DNA from: Gemmatimonadota bacterium
Lineage (GTDB): Bacteria; Gemmatimonadota; Gemmatimonadetes; Longimicrobiales; Gaopeijiaceae
Reading direction: 5' to 3'
Assembly (NCBI GenBank): GCA_007125125.1
Contig: SLDT01000261.1
Span: 1-34,744, forward strand
DNA length: 34,744 bases
In this document: positions 27,886 through 34,744 of the stretch, one piece after another
Layout: every line of letters starts with the position of its first letter
Numbering within the stretch: position 1 is the stretch's first letter
Notes under the pieces: generated by a model
What the model was told of the DNA's origin: nothing
The model's database searches: none
The model's input: only the letters and a program-made list of their open reading frames with translations
Program-made: the position numbers and the translations under genes

Positions 27886-27915
27886 AAAATAGTCGAAAGG
27901 CAACATATGATTCAA
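27886..27915 (-). promoter_or_regulatory. Sigma70-type promoter of the STAS-kinase-phosphatase cluster
   Basis: On the minus strand TTGAAT (27910-27915) and TATTTT (27886-27891) are spaced 18 nt, each matching 4 of 6 consensus bases. They lie in one of the few AT-rich patches of the window, between the pta stop and the STAS gene. The predicted start of transcription near 27879 gives a leader of about 90 nt. An alternative sigma factor could use a different box here. Confidence 0.5.
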
Positions 27916-27938
27916 GTCGTTCACCTCGTCGAAGCGGC

Positions 27939-27961
27939 AACCCCCGAGTTTGACGGGGGTT
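27939..27961 (-). terminator. Possible terminator hairpin after pta
   Basis: An exact 8-bp stem AACCCCCG/CGGGGGTT with a 7-nt loop stands 55 nt after the pta stop and just upstream of the STAS promoter. The T-tract is only two bases, so it may be a weak terminator or simply a 3'-end stabilising hairpin. Confidence 0.42.
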
Positions 27962-28016
27962 CCGACCCCGCCCGGCACGTCGTCCGTCACCCCGTCCTGC
28001 CGCGACACGCCGCGGC

Positions 28017-29042
28017 TCAGGGTGCCATGAGGCTCGTGATCGCCGCCACATTCACGATGTCATCGGCCGAGGCCCCTCGGGAGAGATCGTTGCAGGGCCG
28101 TCTCAGACCCTGGATGATCGGCCCCACGGCCCGCGCTCCGGCCAGACGCTCCACGAGCTTGTAGGCGATGTTCCCGGCGTCCAGGTCGGGGAAGACGAGA
28201 ACATTCGCACTCCCTGCCACGGCCGAGTGTGGGGCCTTGCGGCGCCCTACCGCCTCGATGAGGGCCGCGTCGGCCTGGAGCTCTCCGTCCGAGGGCACGC
28301 CGGGTTCCATGTCCCGGAAAAGCGCGAGGGCCTCCCGTATCCGGTCGACCGAGGAACCCACGGCACTCCCCTTCGTGGAATACGAGAGGAAGGCAACCGT
28401 GGGCGAATCCCCCACCACCCGCCTTCGAGCTCGCGCGGCGGCCGCGGCGATCTGTGCGAGCTGGGGGGCGGTGGGCTCGGGGACCACGGCACAGTCCGTG
28501 AAGGTGAGCACCTCGCCCGGAGCGGCGGGGTCGGGACCTCCTCCTCCCATGGTCAACGCCCGGAAGGAGGGGGTGACCATGTAGAAGGCCGAGGAGACGA
28601 CCTTGATCCCGTCGTCGGGGCCGACGCACCAGAGAGCGGCCCGCAGGACGTCGCCCGTGCTGTTCACCGCACCGGCGACGGAGCCATCGACCTCCCCGAA
28701 ACGAACCATGAGGGCACCGCGGATCAGGGGATCACGCACCCGCTCGCGCGCCACGGAGAGCGTCATGCCCCGGGCGCGCCGCAACTGCAGGAGGGTCTCG
28801 ACATGGCGGCCGGAGCCGTCCATCCGGAGGGGGTCCACGACCTCGACCGCGTCCGGGTCCCCCCCAGCCCCGGCGAGGGCATCCCGGACATGGTCGGGCG
28901 TGCCGAGCAGGACGGGGTGGAGGAGGCCCTCGGACTGGATGGCAGCAACCGCCTCGATCGTGCGGGGGTCGCCCGACTCCGGAAAGACGATGCGGCGGGG
29001 TCGGGCACGTGCCCTCGAGCGTACCGAAGCGATGAAGTCCAT
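28017..29042 (-). CDS. pta: Phosphate acetyltransferase
   Basis: Interconverts acetyl-CoA and acetyl phosphate. The ATG at 29042 gives 341 aa, the size of the single-domain Pta; it shares one base with the coaD stop (TGATG). Family features are RIVFPESGDPRTIEA near the N-terminus, GAVNSTGDVLRAAL, the substrate region VSSAFYMV...LTFTDCAVVPEP, VAFLSYSTKGSA and the ending GSANVLVFPDLDAGNIAYKLVERL. The longer open frame upstream is an artefact. No ackA lies in the window. Phosphate butyryltransferase is a possible alternative, but the motifs fit Pta better. Confidence 0.93.
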   Translation of the reverse strand: MDFIASVRSRARARPRRIVFPESGDPRTIEAVAAIQSEGLLHPVLLGTPDHVRDALAGAGGDPDAVEVVDPLRMDGSGRHVETLLQLRRARGMTLSVARERVRDPLIRGALMVRFGEVDGSVAGAVNSTGDVLRAALWCVGPDDGIKVVSSAFYMVTPSFRALTMGGGGPDPAAPGEVLTFTDCAVVPEPTAPQLAQIAAAAARARRRVVGDSPTVAFLSYSTKGSAVGSSVDRIREALALFRDMEPGVPSDGELQADAALIEAVGRRKAPHSAVAGSANVLVFPDLDAGNIAYKLVERLAGARAVGPIIQGLRRPCNDLSRGASADDIVNVAAITSLMAP

Positions 29043-29584
29043 CACCCCTCCCCCCCCACGCTCCCGGTACCCTCGACGGACACCCCCCGGTCGAAGCGCC
29101 GGCTCAGGCGGGAAAGCACCGTGGGCGAGACGAAGGCCGAGACGTCTCCCCCGAGCTGGGCCACTTCGCGGACGAGTGAAGCCGACAGGAAGGAGAGGTG
29201 GGCGTCCGGGGTGAGAAAGATGAACTCCGTCTCCGGGTACATCTCGCGGTTCATCTGGGCCATCTGGAACTCGTACTCGAAGTCCGAGACCGCCCGGAGC
29301 CCGCGGACCACAAAGGCGGCGCCCTCCCGCCGCACGAAGTCGACGAGGAGGCCCTCGAAGCTGACACAGCGGATGCGTGGCTCGTCCGCGAAAACTTCCT
29401 CCAGCATGGCGAGGCGCTCCTCGACGGTGAAGGCGGGACGCTTGCTCTGAGTGGCGGTGTGGGCGACGGCAATGAGGAGCTGGTCGGCCACGCGCAGGGT
29501 GCGGCGGGCGATGTCCTCGTGCCCCAGGGTCACGGGGTCGAAGGAGCCGGGGTAGATCGCGAGGGTGCTTTGGGCCGAACTCAT
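29042..29584 (-). CDS. coaD: Phosphopantetheine adenylyltransferase
   Basis: The penultimate step of coenzyme A synthesis, adding AMP to 4'-phosphopantetheine. The 180-aa protein has the nucleotidyltransferase motif YPGSFDPVTLGH (11-22), VVRGLRAVSDFEYE, and the C-terminal FLSASLVREVAQLGGDVS, where the usual SSS is SAS. The last 20 residues extend beyond typical CoaD. The ATG overlaps rsmD (ATGA); the rsmD-coaD pairing is very common. The adjacent pta uses the CoA made. Confidence 0.97.
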   Translation of the reverse strand: MSSAQSTLAIYPGSFDPVTLGHEDIARRTLRVADQLLIAVAHTATQSKRPAFTVEERLAMLEEVFADEPRIRCVSFEGLLVDFVRREGAAFVVRGLRAVSDFEYEFQMAQMNREMYPETEFIFLTPDAHLSFLSASLVREVAQLGGDVSAFVSPTVLSRLSRRFDRGVSVEGTGSVGGEG

Positions 29585-30108
29585 CGAGGCGCCTCGATCC
29601 GGGTGATGGCCGTGTCCCCGTAGCGTCGGATGCGGACGTCCGACGCGACGGGCAGGACTTCGGAGATGCGATGCTCGATCCAGAGCTCGCGGGCAAAGGG
29701 GTGCTGCAGGAAGTGTTCGACGAGTCGGATCGCGTCTCCACGATCATAGGGTGGATCGGCGAGCGCAAGATCGAAGGCCCCGGGCTCGAGGCCCGCGACC
29801 CAGCGGAAGGCATCGCGCGCAACCACCTGGACTCGGGACCCGGCACCCAGGCTCTCGATGTTCGCGCGAAGAGCCGCGAGCGAGGTCCGTGCCCGCTCCA
29901 CGAAGACGACATGCTCGGCCCCCCGCGACAATGCCTCGAGTCCGAGAGCGCCGGAACCGGCGAAGAGGTCCACGACTCGAGCGCCCTCCAGGAGGGGAGC
30001 CATCGCCGACATCCAGGCCTCCCGGACCCGGTCCGTGGTCGGCCGGACGTCCCGGCCGGAGGGGGCCCGGAGACGCCGTCCGCCCCACGCTCCGGCGATG
30101 ATCCTCAT
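29581..30108 (-). CDS. rsmD: 16S rRNA (guanine966-N2)-methyltransferase
   Basis: Methylates G966 of 16S rRNA. The ATG at 30108 (MRIIAGAWGG, 175 aa) overlaps the recJ stop; the longer frame reads into recJ. Motifs are MRIIAGAWGGRRL, RPTTDRVREAWMS, the SAM loop DLFAGSGALGLEALSRGA and the catalytic DPPYDRGD. It lies directly before coaD in the classical arrangement. Confidence 0.96.
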   Translation of the reverse strand: MRIIAGAWGGRRLRAPSGRDVRPTTDRVREAWMSAMAPLLEGARVVDLFAGSGALGLEALSRGAEHVVFVERARTSLAALRANIESLGAGSRVQVVARDAFRWVAGLEPGAFDLALADPPYDRGDAIRLVEHFLQHPFARELWIEHRISEVLPVASDVRIRRYGDTAITRIEAPR

Positions 30109-31892
30109 GCGACGCCGGAGTCGGCACGGCGGGCCAGCCCCTGTTCGGCCGGACGCACGTCGAGGCAGACGGCCTGGAGTGCCCGAACGCCGCGATACTC
30201 GTTGTCCTCGAGCCGGAAGAGCAGGTCGACCGGACCGCGACCGATCGCCTCCGGGCGAATCCGGTCGCCCAGCCCGAAGCCGATGGCGTCGAGAGGGGCC
30301 CCCCCGCCCCGGTCGAGTGCGAGCTTGAGGTGGCGGGACCCGACGATTCGTCCCTGGCCCTTGAGGCGCACCCCCCTGCTCCAGAAGACGGGTCGCGGAT
30401 TGCCGACCCCGAAGGGTCCGAGGTACGACAGGAAGTGGTGCAACTCCTCGGTGAGTTCCTCGAGACGGACGGGGGTATCGGCCCTCAGCCGAGGACGGGG
30501 CACGCGCCCGTCGAGCTGCTCCTGAACCTCGCGGTTGAGGGCCTCGCGGAAGGACCCGATTCGTTCGGGTCGGAGCTCGAGGCCGGCGGCCTGCCGGTGT
30601 CCCCCGAAGCGTTCGAGGTGCTCGGCGCACCCGGACACGGCCCGATGGAGGTCGACCTCCGGGACCGAGCGGGCGCTTCCCCTGGCGAGTCCCTCGCCGA
30701 GCGCGATCACGACCGCGGGGCGGTAGACCCGCTCGACCACCTTCGAGGCCACGATCCCGATCACGCCGGGATGCCAGTCCTCGCCCGCGACGACGACGGC
30801 CCGGTCCCGGTCCGGATCGAACTCCCGGGCCAGTTGTCGCTCGATCGCCTCGAAGGTCCGGCGGTCCTCGGCACGCCGACGACCGTTCATCTCCTCGAGG
30901 GCGGGGGCCAGTTCGGCGGCGACGCGCGCATCGTCCGTGAGGAGCAGCCGGAGGGCATCGGACGCTGCCCCCAGCCGTCCGGCAGCGTTCAGGCGGGGCG
31001 CGAGGCCGAAGGCAATCGAACCGGCATCGAGTGTCCCGGGGTCGATCCGCGCGACGCGCATGAGGGTGCGCAGACCCGGCCGCCCCGTGATGCGCAGGGC
31101 CTTGAGGCCGAAGCGCACGAGGATCCGGTTCTCGCCCCTCAGGGGTACGAGGTCGGCCACCGTCGCAAGGGCCACGAGGTCGAGGTGGGGGTGCAGCTCC
31201 TCGGCCGCGATTCCTCGCTTCCGGCCGAGAAGCTGGCAGAGCTTGTAGGCCACGCCTGCTCCGGCGAGTCCCGGATCGGGATAGCTGCAGTCGCTGCGTG
31301 AGGGATTCACGACGGCATGGGCGGGAGGCAGGCTCTCGCCGGGGGTATGGTGATCCGTGACGATGACGTCGATCCCTTCGGCGCGGAGGCGGGCCACCGC
31401 GTCGTGGGCCCGGATCCCGGAGTCGCAGGTCACAACGAGGCCGGCGCCGGCCTCGCGTGCGGCCTCGATGCCCCCTTCGCCGAGATCGTAGCCGTCGCGA
31501 ATCCGATGGGGGACGAAAGGGACCACCTCGGCCCCCAGCCGCCGTAGCCAGAGCGTCAGGAGAGCGGCCGCACAGATCCCGTCGACGTCGTAGTCACCGT
31601 GCACGAGGATCGTCTCGCCCCGTGTGATCGCGGTCAGGATGCGGTCCGCCGCCCGCCCGGCATCCCGGAGAAGCTCGGGGTCGTGCAGGCCGTCGAGGCG
31701 GGGACGCAGGAATTCCTTCGCCTCTTCGGGATCACCCAGGCCCCGCGCCGCCAGGACCCGGCAAAGGGACTCCGGCAGACGAAGCTCCGACAGGAGCGCC
31801 TCGATCGTGCCCGAAGTCGGGGCCTCGCGCAACTCCCAGTCCGGCGCAGGCGGTGGGGGAAGCCCTTCTTCGAGGTGGTCGGTCAGCTTCAC
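30105..31892 (-). CDS. recJ: Single-stranded-DNA exonuclease RecJ
   Basis: A 5'-3' single-strand DNA exonuclease acting in recombination and mismatch repair. I use the GTG at 31892, which overlaps the upstream stop as GTGA, giving 595 aa; the frame extends 19 codons further but without support. DHH-domain motifs are HGDYDVDGI (98-106), TCDSGI, VTDHHTPGE with DHH at 180-182, and LATVADLVPL. RLNAAGRLG follows, and the DHHA1 signature reads FGGHRQAAGL. A C-terminal OB-like region begins near RLRADTPVRLEEL. It neighbours dnaG and a coiled-coil zinc-ribbon gene. Confidence 0.96.
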   Translation of the reverse strand: MKLTDHLEEGLPPPPAPDWELREAPTSGTIEALLSELRLPESLCRVLAARGLGDPEEAKEFLRPRLDGLHDPELLRDAGRAADRILTAITRGETILVHGDYDVDGICAAALLTLWLRRLGAEVVPFVPHRIRDGYDLGEGGIEAAREAGAGLVVTCDSGIRAHDAVARLRAEGIDVIVTDHHTPGESLPPAHAVVNPSRSDCSYPDPGLAGAGVAYKLCQLLGRKRGIAAEELHPHLDLVALATVADLVPLRGENRILVRFGLKALRITGRPGLRTLMRVARIDPGTLDAGSIAFGLAPRLNAAGRLGAASDALRLLLTDDARVAAELAPALEEMNGRRRAEDRRTFEAIERQLAREFDPDRDRAVVVAGEDWHPGVIGIVASKVVERVYRPAVVIALGEGLARGSARSVPEVDLHRAVSGCAEHLERFGGHRQAAGLELRPERIGSFREALNREVQEQLDGRVPRPRLRADTPVRLEELTEELHHFLSYLGPFGVGNPRPVFWSRGVRLKGQGRIVGSRHLKLALDRGGGAPLDAIGFGLGDRIRPEAIGRGPVDLLFRLEDNEYRGVRALQAVCLDVRPAEQGLARRADSGVA

Positions 31893-32620
31893 AGCTCCTC
31901 GACCCGTCCGTCGACCTCGTCCGAGAGGATGACTCCGCAAAACTCGCACCGGATGAGTCGTGCTGCACTCCGGATCTCGTTCTGCACCTGGAGGGGGACG
32001 ACCCCGTAGCAGTTCCCGCAGGCCCCGTCCTCGAGGAGCGCCGCGACGACGACCGAACGTCCCGCGTTGTGGAAGGACTCGTAGATCCGACGCTCGGCGG
32101 CCCCGACACCCTCCAGGATCGCATCTCGCTTGACCCGAAGCTCGGCGGCCTCGGCCTTCAGTTCCTCTCGCTCCTTGAGGAACGCCTCCTGGCGGGGCTC
32201 CACCTCGGCCCGCGCGGCCTGCGTCGCCTCCCTCAACTCCTCGAGCTGCACGCCAGTCCGGCGACTCTGGTCCATGAGCTGGAGCGCCTCCTGCTCGTCC
32301 GTGTCCACGGCGCGGCGCAGAAGGTCGAGCTCGGTCCGGACCGCTGTCTCTTCGCGCACGTTCTGGACTTCGTTCAACCGCTTCTCGAGGGACGCCACCC
32401 TGGAGCGCTTCTCGTCGGCGGCACGCTCGAGACGACGCGTGTCCGCCTCCATGCGGCCGACGCGCTCCTCGAGGGCATCGCGTTCGGCCTCCAGGCGGAG
32501 CGCCGGCTCCTCCACTTCGGCAAGCTGCGGGTCGAACCCGGCAATGCGCGTCTCGAGCGATCGGATTCGCTCGTCGAGCTTCTGTACTTCACGGAGGCTG
32601 CCCAGCGTTGTCTCGGTCAT
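31889..32620 (-). CDS. CT398-like coiled-coil zinc-ribbon protein
   Basis: A 243-aa protein of the widespread C4-type zinc-ribbon family (CT398-like, sometimes DUF164). Residues 5-175 are almost entirely charged heptad sequence, expected to form a long helical hairpin. The C-terminus carries a zinc ribbon with C201, C204, C225 and C228 (CGNC and CEFC). Its exact role is not established; CT398 of Chlamydia has been linked to sigma54 and type III secretion partners. Here it lies in overlapping frames between dnaG and recJ, so a nucleic-acid-related role is possible but unproven. Confidence 0.9.
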   Translation of the reverse strand: MTETTLGSLREVQKLDERIRSLETRIAGFDPQLAEVEEPALRLEAERDALEERVGRMEADTRRLERAADEKRSRVASLEKRLNEVQNVREETAVRTELDLLRRAVDTDEQEALQLMDQSRRTGVQLEELREATQAARAEVEPRQEAFLKEREELKAEAAELRVKRDAILEGVGAAERRIYESFHNAGRSVVVAALLEDGACGNCYGVVPLQVQNEIRSAARLIRCEFCGVILSDEVDGRVEEL

Positions 32621-34509
32621 CGGCTCATCTCTTCAGTTGGGTGGTTCAGGTCGGGGGCTCTCCCCCGACGGATCACGTTCCAGCGCCCGGGGCGCTCGCG
32701 TCTAAGGGCGCCGAGCTCTCCCAGGATTCGGCGCTGTTCCTCCTCGTCGGTGGCCCGCCGGAGGGCTCCCTCCAGCTCCTCGCGGCGTGCCTCGAGCGAT
32801 CGGTCCCGAAGCTTCGCGACGGCGGCCTCGAAGACCTGGCCGGTGTGCTCGAGCTCCTCGGGATCGCCCTTCAACTCCTCGATGCGACGGACCAGTTCGG
32901 CCGGAAGCCCGTCAAGGGTCCCGGAGAGCTCCGCCTCGTCGAGCAGGAGCATGTAGATGTCCCGGTAGAGGGGATCGAGGAAGTCGGACGGACCGACGAG
33001 CTCGGCCGCTCGCTCCACGAACTCCCTGGCCCGGACGAGCACGAGGAGGAGCTGGCGCTCGGGACCGAGCCCCTGCGGCACCCGGCTCCGGCGACCTCCG
33101 CCACCGACCGTCGATCCCTCGCCGCGTACCGGCCCCGACGGGGCGCGCCCCCCGGGGCCGGAGTCGCCGCCCCGCGCGCCCCGAGCGGGTCCTCCACGTG
33201 CTCCCCCACCCCCCGCCCGCCGCCCCCGCTCCACTTCTTCGGCGAGCGTGTCTCTCTGGATCCCGGTCCGCTCGGAGACACGCGCGAGGTAGAGGTCTCG
33301 AAGCGCCGGGTCGCTCGTCGCCCTGACCGTCGGAAGGAGCTTGTCCATGGCTCGGCGGGTTCGACCGAGCGAGGTGAAGTACCCATGCTCCTCGAGAAGC
33401 TGGACCTTCCGGTCAAGGATGTCGACGGCCCCCGCGAGGTAGCGTCGAAAGCCCTCTTCCCCTTCGGCACGGATCACCGTGTCCGGATCCTCGCCCTCGG
33501 GGAAGCTCACGACCGAGGGGTGGACCCCCGCGGTCAGGAGCACGTCCCCGGCACGGAAGGTCGCACGAAGCCCGGCCTCATCGGAGTCGAAGAGGAGGAG
33601 GGCTCGCGAGGTGTAGCGGCGAAGGAGGGTGGCCTGCTCCGGAGTCATCGCCGTTCCGAGGACGGCCACCGCGTTCTCGACCCCGCCCGCGGCGAGGGCG
33701 ACCACATCCATGTACCCCTCGACGAGGAGCGCCACCTCCTCCCGACGGATGCGGTTCCGGTTCCACCCGAGCGCGTAGAGGGTCTCGCCCTTGTGGTAGA
33801 CGGGCGACTCGGGGGAGTTCAGGTACTTGGGTACTCCCTTCTCGCCCTTGCCCAGCACGCGTCCGCCGAAGGCAATCACCTTTCCGGAGATCGACTCGAT
33901 CGGGAAGATGATCCGGTCGCGGAAGCGGTCGTAGGGTTCGGCGCTCCTCTCCGAAGTGGTGAGGAGTCCCACCTCGAGGAGGAGTTCGTCCTCGATCCCG
34001 TGACCCGCCGCATGCGCACGCAGCCCCTGCCACCCCGCGGGAGCGTAGCCAAGTCCGAAGGCCTCGCAGGTCTCCGGGCCGATCCCCCTCGCCTCGAGGT
34101 AGGCCCGTGCACGGGCGCCGGCCTCCGGATCCATGAGGCGTTCCCGGAACCAGTCACGTGCGAGGGCATTCACCGCGTGCAGGGGTCGGAGCGGATCGTC
34201 TTCCGGACGCCGAACCCCCGTCTCTTCGACCGGGATGCCCCAGCGCCCCGCGAGATGCCGAACCGCGTCCGCGAAGTCCATCCCGGTGCGCTTCATCACC
34301 CAGTCGAAGAGGTCGCCCGACTCCCCGCATCCGAAGCACTTGTAGAAGCCCTTGTCCGGCACGACGTAGAAAGAAGGGGTGCGGTCGTCATGGAAGGGGC
34401 ACTTCCCCTTGTACTCCCGCCCCGAACGCTTCAACTCGACGCTCTCGCCCACGACCTCGACAAGGTCCCCCGCCTCGCGCACCCTCTCGACCGTCCGATC
34501 CGAGATCAA
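32617..34509 (-). CDS. dnaG: DNA primase
   Basis: Makes RNA primers at the replication fork. The 630-aa protein has the zinc-binding domain with C37, H40, C58 and C61 (CPFH, CFGC). The TOPRIM core carries LLVEGYMDVVAL and LLFDSDEAGLRA, and YRDIYMLLLDE lies in the helicase-binding C-terminal domain. A linker of about 50 residues before that domain is unusually rich in Gly, Arg and Pro, reading like an RGG-type stretch. The start is TTG, sharing TTGA with the mutS2 stop. The rpsU-dnaG-rpoD arrangement common elsewhere is not seen here: dnaG is followed by a zinc-ribbon gene and recJ. Confidence 0.97.
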   Translation of the reverse strand: MISDRTVERVREAGDLVEVVGESVELKRSGREYKGKCPFHDDRTPSFYVVPDKGFYKCFGCGESGDLFDWVMKRTGMDFADAVRHLAGRWGIPVEETGVRRPEDDPLRPLHAVNALARDWFRERLMDPEAGARARAYLEARGIGPETCEAFGLGYAPAGWQGLRAHAAGHGIEDELLLEVGLLTTSERSAEPYDRFRDRIIFPIESISGKVIAFGGRVLGKGEKGVPKYLNSPESPVYHKGETLYALGWNRNRIRREEVALLVEGYMDVVALAAGGVENAVAVLGTAMTPEQATLLRRYTSRALLLFDSDEAGLRATFRAGDVLLTAGVHPSVVSFPEGEDPDTVIRAEGEEGFRRYLAGAVDILDRKVQLLEEHGYFTSLGRTRRAMDKLLPTVRATSDPALRDLYLARVSERTGIQRDTLAEEVERGRRAGGGGARGGPARGARGGDSGPGGRAPSGPVRGEGSTVGGGGRRSRVPQGLGPERQLLLVLVRAREFVERAAELVGPSDFLDPLYRDIYMLLLDEAELSGTLDGLPAELVRRIEELKGDPEELEHTGQVFEAAVAKLRDRSLEARREELEGALRRATDEEEQRRILGELGALRRERPGRWNVIRRGRAPDLNHPTEEMSR

Positions 34510-34744
34510 GGGCCCTCCCCGAGAAGCGCGATCGTGACTCCTGCTCCCCCCTCGCCCGGCTTCCCACCCCGGAAGTCTCCCACCCGGCGATCGGCCTCGA
34601 GGAGCTCGCCCACACGGGCCCGGAGCGCTCCGGTGCCCTTGCCGTGGATGATCCGAAGCTCGCGCAGCCCCCCTACCACCGCCGCGTCGAGGGCCCGACC
34701 GAGCTCCAGGTCGATCTCCTCGACCCGGCGTCCCCGGAGATCGA
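34506..34744 (-). CDS. mutS2: MutS2 C-terminal Smr domain (partial, cut by window edge)
   Basis: Only the last 78 codons are inside the window; the gene continues beyond 34744. Translated by hand, the fragment starts DLRGRRVEEIDLELGRAL and contains IIHGKGTGALRARV. DLRG and HGxGTG are the two signatures of the Smr endonuclease domain that ends MutS2. It closes with GVTIALLGEGP and a TGA overlapping the dnaG start. A stand-alone Smr protein is possible, but the tail fits MutS2. Confidence 0.88.
   Translation of the reverse strand, partial: DLRGRRVEEIDLELGRALDAAVVGGLRELRIIHGKGTGALRARVGELLEADRRVGDFRGGKPGEGGAGVTIALLGEGP

Overview
The window is a GC-rich (roughly two-thirds G+C by eye), very gene-dense stretch of bacterial chromosome in which every gene I can support lies on the minus strand. 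I see no insertion sequence, prophage, CRISPR array, integrase or toxin-antitoxin pair. The gene content points to a didermic, heterotrophic bacterium of a deep high-GC lineage. Clues are a TonB-ExbB-ExbD system, a CdaA-type c-di-AMP cyclase next to folP and ftsH, a Minf_1886-type protein, a CT398-like zinc-ribbon protein, leucine dehydrogenase, Rex, and a SpoIIE/RsbW/STAS partner-switching module. Gemmatimonadota or a neighbouring group is my best guess; this is inference from gene content, not a phylogenetic result.

Layout, read in transcription order from high to low coordinates. (1) 34744-28017: end of mutS2, dnaG, a coiled-coil zinc-ribbon gene, recJ, rsmD, coaD and pta, all overlapping or touching; this is an information-processing and CoA/acetyl-phosphate cluster. 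(2) 27790-24484: a STAS anti-anti-sigma factor, an RsbW-like kinase, a GAF-SpoIIE phosphatase and rsmA, behind an AT-richer patch with a plausible promoter. (3) 24452-21893: a near-perfect Rex operator, then rex, a DEDDh exonuclease and a metallo-beta-lactamase-fold hydrolase in 4-nt overlaps. (4) 21624-9725: thiolase, a small membrane protein, 3-hydroxyacyl-CoA dehydrogenase, acyl-CoA dehydrogenase, leucine dehydrogenase, glyA, a Minf_1886 protein, nnr, thiL, plsC, eno, ftsB and a tRNA with anticodon CAT, closed by a clear intrinsic terminator. (5) 9361-2617: an unrecognised 180-aa protein, a glycerophosphodiesterase, tilS, hpt, ftsH, folP and cdaA. (6) 2593-14: a Ton energy-transduction unit (exbB, two exbD, tonB) with its own strong promoter.

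The most striking structural theme is translational coupling. Eighteen neighbouring gene pairs share a 4-nt stop/start overlap (ATGA, GTGA or TTGA), and several core genes use TTG or GTG starts as a consequence. The most useful regulatory find is the Rex operator. The most interesting partnership is rex with an exonuclease and an MBL hydrolase. Most of the window is ordinary core genome, and I do not claim a wholly new system.
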